From Candidatus Latescibacterota bacterium (GTDB taxonomy: Bacteria; Krumholzibacteriota; Krumholzibacteriia; Krumholzibacteriales; WJIX01), in contig DAOWMJ010000014.1 of NCBI GenBank assembly GCA_030643145.1, forward strand, positions 1-17,137: a DNA stretch of 17,137 nt. Reading direction: 5' to 3'. Made by a program: the position numbers and the translations under genes. How positions within the stretch are numbered: position 1 is the first letter of the stretch; each line of letters opens with the position of its first letter. The notes beneath the pieces are model-generated. The model saw only the letters and a program-made list of their open reading frames with translations. It was not told the origin of the DNA and did not search any database. Shown one piece after another: positions 1 to 7,872 of this stretch.

Positions 1-465
1 CGGGACGGCAAGTTGGTTTTGGATCAGTTTTTCGCGCGGGATTATACGGAAGAAGAACCCCTGCTTGAGTTTACCCGCGATTTTCTTCAAAGTTTCAGTA
101 CAATAGTTACATTTAACGGTAAGGGTTTCGATATACCTTTTATGCTCGACAGAATGAAGGTGTTCGGCATTGAAGCTTCAATGCCCGGGTATCATGTTGA
201 TCTCCTCCCGATTTCAAGAAAGATTGTAGGAAAGAGAACGCCAAATCACAAATTGAATACGCTTGAAACATATTTGTTAGGAAGAAAAAGAATTGCGGAT
301 GTTCCAGGGCGGTTGATTCCCGAGTTGTATCATGATTATGTAAGAACAGGTAACGCTGCTGATATCAAGGGAATTATCAAACATAATCGTATAGATCTTA
401 TTTCACTGATGCGCCTGATTGTTTTTTTTCTTTCTGACAGGCTTTACCTGGAGGAAAAAGATTGA
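1..465 (+). CDS. YprB/MrfB-like RNase H-fold 3'-5' exonuclease, C-terminal part (5' truncated by window edge)
   Basis: The reading frame is open from base 1, so the beginning of the gene, including the first DxE acidic motif expected in the DnaQ/RNase_H_2 exonuclease fold, lies outside the window. Two later motifs are visible, numbered from the first in-window codon: an Exo II-like segment 'FNGKGFDIPF' with Asp44, and an Exo III-like 'HNRIDL' with His128 and Asp132. This order and spacing match the YprB family of DEDD-type nucleases that act with the YprA helicase. The protein stops directly after the exonuclease fold, with no TPR-like extension. The TGA stop overlaps the TTG start of the helicase gene (TTGA, 462-465), so the two are almost certainly co-translated. 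Family assignment is good; the actual substrate is inferred from Bacillus MrfB. Confidence 0.8.
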   Translation, partial: RDGKLVLDQFFARDYTEEEPLLEFTRDFLQSFSTIVTFNGKGFDIPFMLDRMKVFGIEASMPGYHVDLLPISRKIVGKRTPNHKLNTLETYLLGRKRIADVPGRLIPELYHDYVRTGNAADIKGIIKHNRIDLISLMRLIVFFLSDRLYLEEKD

Positions 466-2903
466 ACACAAACCGGTTCTTAAAGAAACTGAAAACGGAC
501 GAATTTTACAGGAACCAGATAGCCTTTAGTCATAAAATTCCCGCGCGCGAGGCTAAATGGGGAAAACTTGATCGGCCTTTGCCGAGGGAGCTGACAAATG
601 TTTTAAATAATTTAGGTATAAAAAGGCTTTATACTCATCAGGTTGAAGCGATAAAAGCGCTTAGAAAAGAAAAGTGTGTGGTTGTAGTAACTTCTACGGC
701 GAGTGGAAAAACATTATGTTACAATATTCCAGTTATTGAAAAACTTCTTGAAAATCCTGAAAATAGGGCATTGTATCTTTATCCTACCAAAGCGCTCGCG
801 CAGGATCAGCTCAGAGTTCTGGAGCGTTTCGGGGAAGGGATAAACTTTAAAGCTGGTACTTACGATGGGGATACTCCTTCTTCCCGGAGGAAAAGATTGA
901 GGGGGGAAGCAGATATTCTTTTGACGAATCCTGATATGCTTCATTCCGGGATTCTGCCGAACCACGCGAAATGGGCGCGTTTCTTCGCGCGGCTTCGTTT
1001 TATTGTTATTGATGAAATACATACTTACCGGGGAATATTTGGCTCTCACGTTGCAAATGTAATAAGAAGGCTTGAGAGGATCTGTCTGCACTACGGAGCG
1101 AGTCCGGTATATGTTGCTTCCTCGGCTACTATCGCGAATCCTGGTGAACACGCGGAGAGATTGATTGGTAAAAGGATAAAGGTCATTAAAAAGGATGGAT
1201 CACCGCGAGGTGAAAAAAGGATTATTATATGGAACCCTCCGACTATTGATGAGATCGGTGTGGACCGGCGAAGCTCAAACGCTGAAGCGGCCGATATTAT
1301 AGCAAGACTCGTTATGGATAATATTCAGACGATAGCCTTTGTCAGGTCGCGGGTTGTAAGTGAAGTAATAACGCGTTACGTTCGCGGTATCCTAAGCGGT
1401 TACCGTTCTTCCCTTGATGACACTGTTCACCCTTACAGAGGCGGCTATCTTCCCAAAGAGCGAAGGGAGATTGAACGGCGTCTTTTTGAGGGTGAGCTTA
1501 AAGCCGTTATCAGCACAAACGCTCTTGAACTTGGAATTGATGTCGGCGCTCTTCTTGCCTCGGTTATTGTGGGTTATCCCGGCAGTATAGCTTCGACATG
1601 GCAGCAGGCTGGAAGAGCCGGCAGGGGAGATGAAGAATCTATTGTTTTTTTTCTGGCTCATAATACTCCACTCGATCAATATCTTGTAAAACACCCGGAC
1701 TATTTCTTCGGAAGATCGCCCGAGAACGCGATAATTGATCCGGAGAATGCTCATGTGCTTCTCGGGCAGTTAAGGGCGGCAGCGTTTGAACTTCCCCTTT
1801 CCGGGAGTGAAGTGGTGAAAATGGGGGAATACGCTCCAGCTATCGCGGAGCTTCTTGAGGAAGAACGCGAATTCAATTTCGTAAAGGGAAAGTGGTATTG
1901 GAGAGGGCACGGATACCCAAGCGCTTCGGTCAATCTGAGGAATATTTCACCCAATAGTTATACAATAATTGATACGACCAACGAAAACAAGGTTATTGGA
2001 ACTGTAGATGAAGCAAGCGCTTTCCAGCAGGTTCATCCACAGGCTGTTTATCTGCACCAGGCTGAGACCTATTTTGTAGATGATCTGGATATTGAGAAAA
2101 AGATGGCTTTTGTCAATAAGTGCGATGTTGATTATTATACACAATCCATTACGGAAACACGGGTTAAGGTTGACCGTGAAGAAAAGAAGAAGATATGGAG
2201 GATAAGTCAAGCGGCTTTCGGGGATGTTTCGGTTACCGATCTGACTTTTATGTTTCGTAAAATAAAGTTTGGAAGCCGGGATTCTATAGGGTACGGGAAA
2301 TGTGATCTTCCCCCTCAGGTGCTGGAGACCATGGGGTTGTGGCTTGTACCTCCCCCTGAGATATTCACCCTTGTCAGGAAATGGGGCAGGGTACCTTCCG
2401 AAGGATTGCTTGGGCTTTCTAATGTTCTGCGCGAAGTGGTTCCTCTTTTTGTGATGTGCGACCCTCTGGATATCGGAACAACGGTGAATGCCGGATCTAC
2501 GACAGGCCAGGCGGTATATCTGTATGACAAATACCCGGGGGGGCTCGGGTTTTCTCTTAAGAGCTATGATTTGATTGAAGAGATAATGATGGCGGCTCTT
2601 GAGCTTATTAATTCGTGCTCCTGTGAAAGCGGATGTCCATCCTGTGTCGGATCCCCGATCCCGCCATTTTCTCAGCTTGACCCTGATACGGGAGGCAGGG
2701 GGATGATTCCCGATAAGGAAGCGGCTCTTGTAATTCTTCATTCACTCCTTCAGATTGAACCGTATCTTCCTATAATTCCTAAGGTGAAAAGAGATGTAAA
2801 AGAGGAAAAAAGACCGAAAGGCAAGCCCCTGCCGGTTGAACTTGAGGGCAAGCTTCGCGAGAGTCTTTATGGAAGAAACAAGAAGAATAGACTTGAAGAT
2901 TGA
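462..2903 (+). CDS. mrfA: YprA/MrfA-like DEAD/DEAH-family helicase with DUF1998 zinc-binding C-terminus
   Basis: Superfamily 2 helicase of 813 residues. Motifs in order: Q-like region near residue 60 ('YTHQVEAI'), Walker A TASGKT at 79-84, Ia 'YPTKALAQDQ' (107-116), Ib 'TNPDML', II DEIH at 184-187, III SAT at 221-223, V 'STNALELGIDVG' and VI QQAGRAGR at 385-392. The C-terminus carries Cys719, 721, 725 and 728 (CxCx3CxxC), the four-cysteine pattern of the DUF1998/MrfA zinc site, and length is in the family range. The TTG start is chosen because it overlaps the upstream stop and follows a purine-rich GGAGG-like site at 450-454. In Bacillus, MrfA with the MrfB nuclease excises mitomycin-type lesions independently of UvrABC; adjacency to a YprB-like exonuclease supports the same pairing here. 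In vivo role is inference. Confidence 0.9.
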   Translation: MNTNRFLKKLKTDEFYRNQIAFSHKIPAREAKWGKLDRPLPRELTNVLNNLGIKRLYTHQVEAIKALRKEKCVVVVTSTASGKTLCYNIPVIEKLLENPENRALYLYPTKALAQDQLRVLERFGEGINFKAGTYDGDTPSSRRKRLRGEADILLTNPDMLHSGILPNHAKWARFFARLRFIVIDEIHTYRGIFGSHVANVIRRLERICLHYGASPVYVASSATIANPGEHAERLIGKRIKVIKKDGSPRGEKRIIIWNPPTIDEIGVDRRSSNAEAADIIARLVMDNIQTIAFVRSRVVSEVITRYVRGILSGYRSSLDDTVHPYRGGYLPKERREIERRLFEGELKAVISTNALELGIDVGALLASVIVGYPGSIASTWQQAGRAGRGDEESIVFFLAHNTPLDQYLVKHPDYFFGRSPENAIIDPENAHVLLGQLRAAAFELPLSGSEVVKMGEYAPAIAELLEEEREFNFVKGKWYWRGHGYPSASVNLRNISPNSYTIIDTTNENKVIGTVDEASAFQQVHPQAVYLHQAETYFVDDLDIEKKMAFVNKCDVDYYTQSITETRVKVDREEKKKIWRISQAAFGDVSVTDLTFMFRKIKFGSRDSIGYGKCDLPPQVLETMGLWLVPPPEIFTLVRKWGRVPSEGLLGLSNVLREVVPLFVMCDPLDIGTTVNAGSTTGQAVYLYDKYPGGLGFSLKSYDLIEEIMMAALELINSCSCESGCPSCVGSPIPPFSQLDPDTGGRGMIPDKEAALVILHSLLQIEPYLPIIPKVKRDVKEEKRPKGKPLPVELEGKLRESLYGRNKKNRLED

Positions 2904-2926
2904 TTAAAAATGTAAAGATTGCATAA

Positions 2927-2955
2927 TTGACGTGCGAAAAAAGCTGTGTTATATT
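2927..2955 (+). promoter_or_regulatory. Candidate sigma-70 promoter for the lipoprotein gene
   Basis: TTGACG (2927-2932) is separated by 17 bp from TATATT (2950-2955), five of six matches in each hexamer. It lies just after the helicase stop and would start transcription near 2962, giving an untranslated leader of about 80 nt to the preferred TTG start at 3040. Read by eye only. Confidence 0.55.
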
Positions 2956-3039
2956 AACCAAGTATAGCTTGATGATCTTTGTTTGCTGAACATATCGATA
3001 ATATCCATAGTTCTACAAACCGGAATGAAAGGGGACACT

Positions 3040-3816
3040 TTGAACCTGAAGGCTGGATGTTGGATTGAGAGAGTAATCATTTTCTTTGTAATTCTTTCTA
3101 TCTCAGGTCTTTCTCTGATTTCCTGCTCGAGAAGGCCCGGTAGCGCGGATGACCTTGTAAAGAAAGTTATTAATGCCTATGGGGGGAGTGAGGGAATAAA
3201 TGCTCTTGCGAGATACAGAGGTAGTGGATTTTTAAAGAAGCTTCCTATCGGGAAAATGGTCAAAAACTATCCTCTGGATCTTTTTCAGGATATGTACAGA
3301 TATAAAGAATGTGTTGCTTATGTTACAAAAGGGGATGCGGTTGAAAGATGGGTATGGATAAATGACGGTGAAAAAATATTAAAGTGGACAAATTCTGATA
3401 AGAAACTTAATAAGCCGGCACTGGAAAACAGTTTACTGCAATACAGGTTTCCGCTGATTCTTTCCTGGATGCAAAAGTCAGGGGTGGCAGGCGAGTTGAT
3501 CGGCAATTCCGGAGAGGGTCTCTACAAGTTGCGGTTCAAAGATGAAGAGAATATTATTGACGTCACGGTTAACGGCAAAGGCTGGCTGCTTAATCGAATT
3601 GAAGTGAATAGATCAACGGATTCTCTGATTTATGCGGAAGAATATAGTAATTACTGCAAAGTTGAAGGAATACCGATCCCGAATAGAGTTGTTAGAAGTG
3701 TGAATGGTAAACCTTACAGCGAGGCCTTTGTTCCCGTTATCAAATATGGATTAGCCTTGCCCGATTCTGTATTCATGATTACGGCAAAGGATACCCTGAT
3801 AGAGAAAGCTGAGTAG
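3040..3816 (+). CDS. Exported lipoprotein of unknown function, possibly LolA/LolB-like fold
   Basis: I do not recognise the family. From the TTG at 3040 the product has a basic N-terminus, a hydrophobic stretch (residues 12-28) and the lipobox LISC with lipidated Cys29, so it should be a lipoprotein. The following 230 residues begin with a helix-like 'VKKVINAYGG' and continue as alternating beta-type segments. Together these loosely resemble outer-membrane lipoprotein-sorting (LolA-type) proteins; that is inference from pattern, not a clear match. Start choice: TTG 3040 is preceded at 5-nt spacing by AAAGGGGA, whereas in-frame ATG 3025 and TTG 2983 lack a good ribosome site and would put extra residues before the signal. 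The gene has its own promoter-like sequence at 2927-2955 and converges with pyrE 33 bp downstream, with no strong terminator hairpin between them. Confidence 0.7.
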   Translation: MNLKAGCWIERVIIFFVILSISGLSLISCSRRPGSADDLVKKVINAYGGSEGINALARYRGSGFLKKLPIGKMVKNYPLDLFQDMYRYKECVAYVTKGDAVERWVWINDGEKILKWTNSDKKLNKPALENSLLQYRFPLILSWMQKSGVAGELIGNSGEGLYKLRFKDEENIIDVTVNGKGWLLNRIEVNRSTDSLIYAEEYSNYCKVEGIPIPNRVVRSVNGKPYSEAFVPVIKYGLALPDSVFMITAKDTLIEKAE

Positions 3817-3849
3817 GAAATCGCACCGTCAAGATAGTGCAAGATAAAA

Positions 3850-4386
3850 TTAAAGAAGCTCACTTACTTTAAAGATTGATTTAAAATCGTAACCTTCCTC
3901 TGTTATACTCTGTTTTGCTCCTTCTTCGCGGTCTACAAGTACAATTATTTCAGCGATTTGTCCTCCAGCTTCCGTAATTGCCCTTGCCGCTCTTAACAGG
4001 GAACCACCCGTTGTTACAACATCTTCTACAATTACAGTTTTGGTTCCCTCTTTGAATTTTCCTTCAATTATTTTCTTTGTTCCATGGACTTTTGATTCCT
4101 TCCTTATTAGGAATCCTTCCTTTTTTTCCTCTTTTAGCGCGGAGAGGGTGAGCAACGCGCCGATTATTGGATCGGCGCCAATTACCGGACCGGCAAAGGC
4201 ATCATATTCTTTAGGATCCAGTTCGTCCAGCAGAAGTTTGGCGGTGAGGTAAAGACCTTTCGAATAAAGAGTTGTCATTTTACCGTTTATGTAGTAGTTG
4301 CTTTTTCTGCCCGATGCCAGTGTGAAGTTGCCCTTCAGAATCGAGCGGGAAATCAGGATCTTCTTTAATTCTTCTCGTTCATTCAT
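3850..4386 (-). CDS. pyrE: Orotate phosphoribosyltransferase
   Basis: Transfers the ribose-5-phosphate of PRPP onto orotate to make OMP, the fifth step of de novo pyrimidine synthesis, in the cytoplasm. The diagnostic PRPP-binding loop 'VIVEDVVTTGGSL' is at about residues 118-130, with the acidic pair Glu121-Asp122. The N-terminal 'FTLASGRKSNYYINGK' (residues 21-36) is the typical OPRT substrate segment, and a basic stretch 'IRKESKVHGTKK' (94-105) matches the catalytic lysine loop. At 178 residues it belongs to the shorter OPRTs, below the roughly 210 of the enterobacterial enzyme. The ATG at 4386 has AGGAG at a suitable distance upstream on the minus strand. It lies 55 bp downstream of the barrel-like gene and could share its transcript. 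No other pyr gene is in the window. Confidence 0.93.
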   Translation of the reverse strand: MNEREELKKILISRSILKGNFTLASGRKSNYYINGKMTTLYSKGLYLTAKLLLDELDPKEYDAFAGPVIGADPIIGALLTLSALKEEKKEGFLIRKESKVHGTKKIIEGKFKEGTKTVIVEDVVTTGGSLLRAARAITEAGGQIAEIIVLVDREEGAKQSITEEGYDFKSIFKVSELL

Positions 4387-4441
4387 TTTTACTCCTGTCT
4401 GGATAAAATAGGTTTCTTATTGCTGTTTATCGGGGGTAAGC

Positions 4442-5080
4442 TTAACCTGTAAAAAGGGTGATCCCCGCGCAGATTTGGAAAAACCCTATTTTTTTCTCTC
4501 CGGTATAAAATCGAAGAGGGTGATGAATGTTATTTTTGCCGCCGGAAGAAATATAGTGGTATTTCGCGTTAAAATTCATAAAAACTCCTCCTTGAGTGAG
4601 TCTGTATAACAAGCCGAGGCTTCCATGTACTCCCGGCTGATAATCGGTAAGGCGCTGTTCTATTATTCCGATGGGCCTGATAAGTGTAATAGCATAAAGA
4701 CCCACTCCAGAACCGGCTGTTGCCGATATCTTATCAGAAAGTTTGTAATATGTAGAAATAGCTGCGGATAAAGAATATATCTGTAACTCAAGGATTTCAC
4801 CCTGATTAGAATATTGAATATCCTTCTCCGGCAGTTTTGAATCTCCGAAGCTATGGGAAGAAAGAGAAATATCTATACCATACCAAGTTCCAAGTCCCTC
4901 GACGAAATGAAGTTCCAATTCGCTTCCTCTGCCGAAGGCGTTATCGAGTTTGTTTGAATTAAAAACAGTTCCAACTCTAAAACCGATTATTCTTTTTCCG
5001 TCAATGCCTTCGGCCGCATGGGCAGCATTGGAAATTGAAAATGATATTAATAAAACAGTTATTGATTTCCAAACATTCAT
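4442..5080 (-). CDS. Small outer-membrane beta-barrel-like protein, unknown function
   Basis: A 212-residue product with a Sec signal peptide: hydrophobic 'VLLISFSISNAAHA' ending at an AHA|AEG-type cleavage site near residue 22. The mature part is rich in Gly, Tyr and alternating polar/hydrophobic segments, such as 'IIGFRVGTVFNS', 'WYGIDISLSSHSF', 'ISATAGSGVGLYAI' and 'GGVFMNFNAKYHYIS'. It closes with an aromatic-containing strand 'FFQICAGITLFTG'. This is the pattern of an 8-stranded OmpW/OmpX-sized barrel ('porin family/outer membrane beta-barrel'). No specific family motif was recognised, so function is left open. The ATG at 5080 has no clear Shine-Dalgarno sequence. The 122-bp gap upstream contains no convincing promoter, so read-through from the secreted-protein gene is possible. 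Confidence 0.65.
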   Translation of the reverse strand: MNVWKSITVLLISFSISNAAHAAEGIDGKRIIGFRVGTVFNSNKLDNAFGRGSELELHFVEGLGTWYGIDISLSSHSFGDSKLPEKDIQYSNQGEILELQIYSLSAAISTYYKLSDKISATAGSGVGLYAITLIRPIGIIEQRLTDYQPGVHGSLGLLYRLTQGGVFMNFNAKYHYISSGGKNNIHHPLRFYTGEKKIGFFQICAGITLFTG

Positions 5081-5202
5081 ATACCGCAGAATATCATAGC
5101 TGAAAGGGTTTAAGAAGACATATTTAACTTTGTGCCTGAAATCCGGGGCAGGTTTTCTTAAGCTTAAAATAGGGTGTTTTTATTATGCCGCTGTAATGGT
5201 AT

Positions 5203-6447
5203 TTATCTTATTAAAATCATTTTCCTGCTGTATCTATTCTTGCCGATTGTCAGCTTGCAGTAGTATACCCCGGATGGAATTTTTCCCTTTTCAGAGATGG
5301 AGGGATTCCAGATAAATGTGTAGTCTCCAGTGGTTTTTTCTCCTAATTCATTTCTGCTGATTGTTTTACCTGAAACGTCGAAAAAGGATATAGTGACTTT
5401 TTGGTTGTCATCTATTTCCCCTACACTGTAGGGAATAGTGGTGGAAGGATTGAAGGGATTAGGGTAGTTTTGTCCAAGAGAATTTCTTATGTTCGGGATC
5501 AGTCCTTCCGCTATAATTGGGCCGTACTTAACCCCATTTATTTCATTTGCTTCAACAATGTAATAGTAATAATCGGAATATCTGTTTTCGCCGGTGTCGA
5601 GAAAACCGTATTCCGGTTCACCGTATATTGGATTTAGATTGCGTTTTTCCATCATTGAATATGACGAGTTTTCTCCTCTGTATATATCAAAACCAATTCC
5701 GGCACAATCGTTGCCGGTTGACCAGGAGAGAATTATTTCATCATCTCTTCTTTTGTATGTCGCGAATGAAATTGTTACAGCTGTGTTTTTGTAGAGAGTA
5801 ATTACAATCTGCAGAGAGTCTCCCTCGATGAGGTTAATATTTGAGATAGTAGTATCGCTATGCGCCGGAGCTGTCGCGTATATCGAGTATACTGCAGGAG
5901 GAAGGTGCGCAAATAGATAGAGTGAATCAGGAAATTTATCAAAGGTTCCGATTGTGTCATGTTCGGAATTTACCAGTTTGATAATTGTTCCGGCAGGTGT
6001 CTCGTTCAATTCTTTGGATATTATGGTTCCGAATATTGTGCCGGAGGGGCGGTCGAGTGAATAGGCATATGTGGTATCATTGAAATGGAAATAGTAATAT
6101 CCGCTGTCGGGCAGAGCTGCTACTATATTGGGAGGGTTCCAGGCTAGATCCGCTATTCCCCAGCCATGTTCGAAGCTCCAGCCCCAATGTTCCTCGCCAT
6201 ACTCGCCATTCTTGGTGAATTTAAAATCTATTGTGTCTGGAGGAGCACCGGGTTCATCTATGAATCTCAGTTTAACCCATTCATGATCCCCAAGGGAAGT
6301 CATGCTATTCCCGGGGTCGCTCGGATCACATGTTATTCCGTTGAAACTACCGACAAGTTGAATAGAGGATACAGAATCCCCATATAAGTTAAAAGCAAAA
6401 CAGACTAACCCGCTCGCGAGTAAAATTTGTTTAACTATTTTTAGCAT
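5203..6447 (-). CDS. Modular secreted protein with Por/type IX-like C-terminal sorting domain
   Basis: Residues 1-23 form a signal peptide. Residues about 27-133 are a beta-rich domain starting 'IQLVGSFNG' and containing many aromatics, resembling carbohydrate-binding early-set/CBM48- or SusE-like modules (tentative). Residues 136-220 look like a carboxypeptidase-regulatory-like Ig fold ('GTIFGTI...PAGTIIKLV'). Residues 222-302 look like a fibronectin III-type domain ('ILSWSTGNDCAGIGFDIYRG'). Residues 324-414 are the hallmark module: 'LGQNYPNPFNPSTTIPYSV', then 'ISFFDVSGK', and the terminal 'SGVYYCKLTIG...RKMILIR', as in FCB-group proteins exported and surface-anchored by type IX-like systems. 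No enzymatic motif was found, so a binding or structural role is likelier. A consensus promoter lies 70-100 bp upstream; AAAGAGG sits close to the ATG. Confidence 0.85.
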   Translation of the reverse strand: MLKIVKQILLASGLVCFAFNLYGDSVSSIQLVGSFNGITCDPSDPGNSMTSLGDHEWVKLRFIDEPGAPPDTIDFKFTKNGEYGEEHWGWSFEHGWGIADLAWNPPNIVAALPDSGYYYFHFNDTTYAYSLDRPSGTIFGTIISKELNETPAGTIIKLVNSEHDTIGTFDKFPDSLYLFAHLPPAVYSIYATAPAHSDTTISNINLIEGDSLQIVITLYKNTAVTISFATYKRRDDEIILSWSTGNDCAGIGFDIYRGENSSYSMMEKRNLNPIYGEPEYGFLDTGENRYSDYYYYIVEANEINGVKYGPIIAEGLIPNIRNSLGQNYPNPFNPSTTIPYSVGEIDDNQKVTISFFDVSGKTISRNELGEKTTGDYTFIWNPSISEKGKIPSGVYYCKLTIGKNRYSRKMILIR

Positions 6448-6502
6448 AACCTCTTTAATTTCCTTTAGCTGTTTGCCTAAGTTGTCCTAGCGCAAAAGGA
6501 AT

Positions 6503-6533
6503 CACTATAGATAAAATTATACATGAAATAGTG
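6503..6533. repeat. Inverted repeat CACTAT-N19-ATAGTG centred on the -10 box
   Basis: CACTAT (6503-6508) and its exact reverse complement ATAGTG (6528-6533) flank the TATAAT of the promoter, with the centre of symmetry at 6518 inside the -10 hexamer. The placement would suit a repressor operator, but arms of 6 bp in AT-rich DNA can arise by chance. Confidence 0.3.
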
Positions 6534-6544
6534 GTTTATGTCAA
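6516..6544 (-). promoter_or_regulatory. Perfect-consensus sigma-70 promoter for the secreted-protein gene
   Basis: On the minus strand TTGACA (plus 6539-6544) and TATAAT (plus 6516-6521) are separated by exactly 17 bp, so all twelve hexamer positions and the spacing match the canonical consensus. Transcription would begin near 6509, leaving about 60 nt of leader before the ATG at 6447. Confidence 0.8.
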
Positions 6545-6635
6545 CAATTCAAGCCATTTTTCGTGGGCAGGGGATTGCAAAACATTGTTACTAAAAACGG
6601 TTTAAGACAGAATAAAATTAGGTGTGCCTGGGCGC

Positions 6636-7790
6636 TTAGGGAAGAACCCCTTCGGTTATAAGGTATTCCTCAAGCCTTCGGGTTCCTTCCACCAGATTCT
6701 CCATCGAATTAGTGTATGAGAAGCGAAGATATCCTTCTCCCTGATCTCCAAAGTCTATTCCCGGCGTTATGGCGACCCCCGCCTTTTCAAGAATATCAAA
6801 GGCCAGTTTATACGAATTTTTTTCAATATGTCCGGCGTCTACAAAGATATAAAAAGCCCCTTTTGGTTCAACGGGGCAGTTCAGCCCCATTGCCGCCAGT
6901 CTGCCGAGGAGAAATTTACGTCTTGAATCGTACTTATTTTTCATTTCCTCAACCTCAGGGTGATTCGACAGCAGGGCGGCGATTCCACCTCTCTGGACAA
7001 AGGAGTTTGGTGAAATAAAGAAATTCTGCATGATAATTTGAATATCTCGAACGGCGTTGCCGGGGACAATTATATAACCCAGTCGCCATCCCGTCATGGC
7101 AAAAACTTTGGAAAACCCATTGAGGACATAAGTATTTTTGGTGAATTCAAGTGTAGAATGCTCCTTCTCTCCATATACCAACCCATGATAAATTTCGTCG
7201 CTTATTACCGGTTTTCCCATATTACAGATAGCTTTTAGATCATCAGGAGGAATAATGGTTCCAACCGGATTGGATGGTGAATTGACAAGTATGGCTTTTG
7301 TATTGGGGCCGATGGCCTCTTTTACCATAGCTGGTTTAAGGTGAAACCCTTCTTCAGCTTTTGTCCGTATAAAACGCGGTATTCCTCCGAGGTATCTTAT
7401 GAAGTTTGGATAGCATGGATAATATGGGTTAGCCAGAATGATTTCATCACCGGGATTCTTGATCAGTGATGAAAGTACTACAAGAAGGGCGGGCGAAACC
7501 CCCATAGTAACAAGGACTTGCGATTCCGATACATTTACGTCATAATATTTGTTGTAGTATGCTGTTACTGCTGTACGAAGCTCAACTATCCCCCGGCTGT
7601 CAGTGTAGTGAGTCTCTCCCTTTCTTAGCGAATCTATGCCGGCTTCGACTATCTTTGGAGGAGTGTCAAAGTCAGGTTCACCTATTTCCATGTGTATTAT
7701 CCGATTTCCTTTCTCTTCAAGTTCAAGAGCCCGTTGCAGAACATCCATAACGATAAAGGGTTTCATTTCTTCTGGTGGTTTTGTATTCAT
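6636..7790 (-). CDS. PLP-dependent class I/II aminotransferase (aspartate aminotransferase-like)
   Basis: Fold-type I PLP enzyme of 384 residues, full length for the family, cytoplasmic. Visible signatures: 'IGEPDFDTP' near residue 36, substrate/PLP loop 'NSPSNPVGT' with Asn174, 'SDEIYHGLVY' with Asp198 (pyridine nitrogen) and Tyr201, the Schiff-base lysine Lys228 in 'GFSKVFAMTGWRLGY', and a C-terminal Arg in 'YLRFSYTNS' that would bind the substrate carboxylate. The sequence falls among the broad AspC/AlaT-like group; substrate (aspartate, alanine or aromatic) cannot be set from sequence alone, so no symbol is given. The ATG at 7790 has AAAGG about 6 nt upstream. A modest promoter-like pair lies in the 82-bp gap behind pgeF, but co-transcription with pgeF is equally possible. 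Confidence 0.9.
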   Translation of the reverse strand: MNTKPPEEMKPFIVMDVLQRALELEEKGNRIIHMEIGEPDFDTPPKIVEAGIDSLRKGETHYTDSRGIVELRTAVTAYYNKYYDVNVSESQVLVTMGVSPALLVVLSSLIKNPGDEIILANPYYPCYPNFIRYLGGIPRFIRTKAEEGFHLKPAMVKEAIGPNTKAILVNSPSNPVGTIIPPDDLKAICNMGKPVISDEIYHGLVYGEKEHSTLEFTKNTYVLNGFSKVFAMTGWRLGYIIVPGNAVRDIQIIMQNFFISPNSFVQRGGIAALLSNHPEVEEMKNKYDSRRKFLLGRLAAMGLNCPVEPKGAFYIFVDAGHIEKNSYKLAFDILEKAGVAITPGIDFGDQGEGYLRFSYTNSMENLVEGTRRLEEYLITEGVLP

Positions 7791-7819
7791 AAGGGCCTTT
7801 CAGTATGAGTAACATACAC

Positions 7820-7849
7820 AGAATAGATATATTTAGTTGTACAAGTCAA
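7820..7849 (-). promoter_or_regulatory. Possible promoter for the aminotransferase gene
   Basis: On the minus strand TTGACT (plus 7844-7849, five of six matches) precedes TATTCT (plus 7820-7825, four of six) with an 18-bp spacer, in the short gap between pgeF and the aminotransferase gene. Moderate match only. Confidence 0.35.
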
Positions 7850-7872
7850 TTATTTCACTTTATTTTAGGACG

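Noticed and set aside
1947..2741. Long minus-strand open frame (264 codons) inside the helicase gene
   Set aside because: It overlaps a strongly conserved helicase gene, and its product has no recognisable motif or ribosome site; a composition shadow.
3817..3849. Bidirectional terminator between the convergent lipoprotein gene and pyrE
   Set aside because: Only a 4-bp stem (GCAC/GTGC) with a 10-nt loop; too weak to call.
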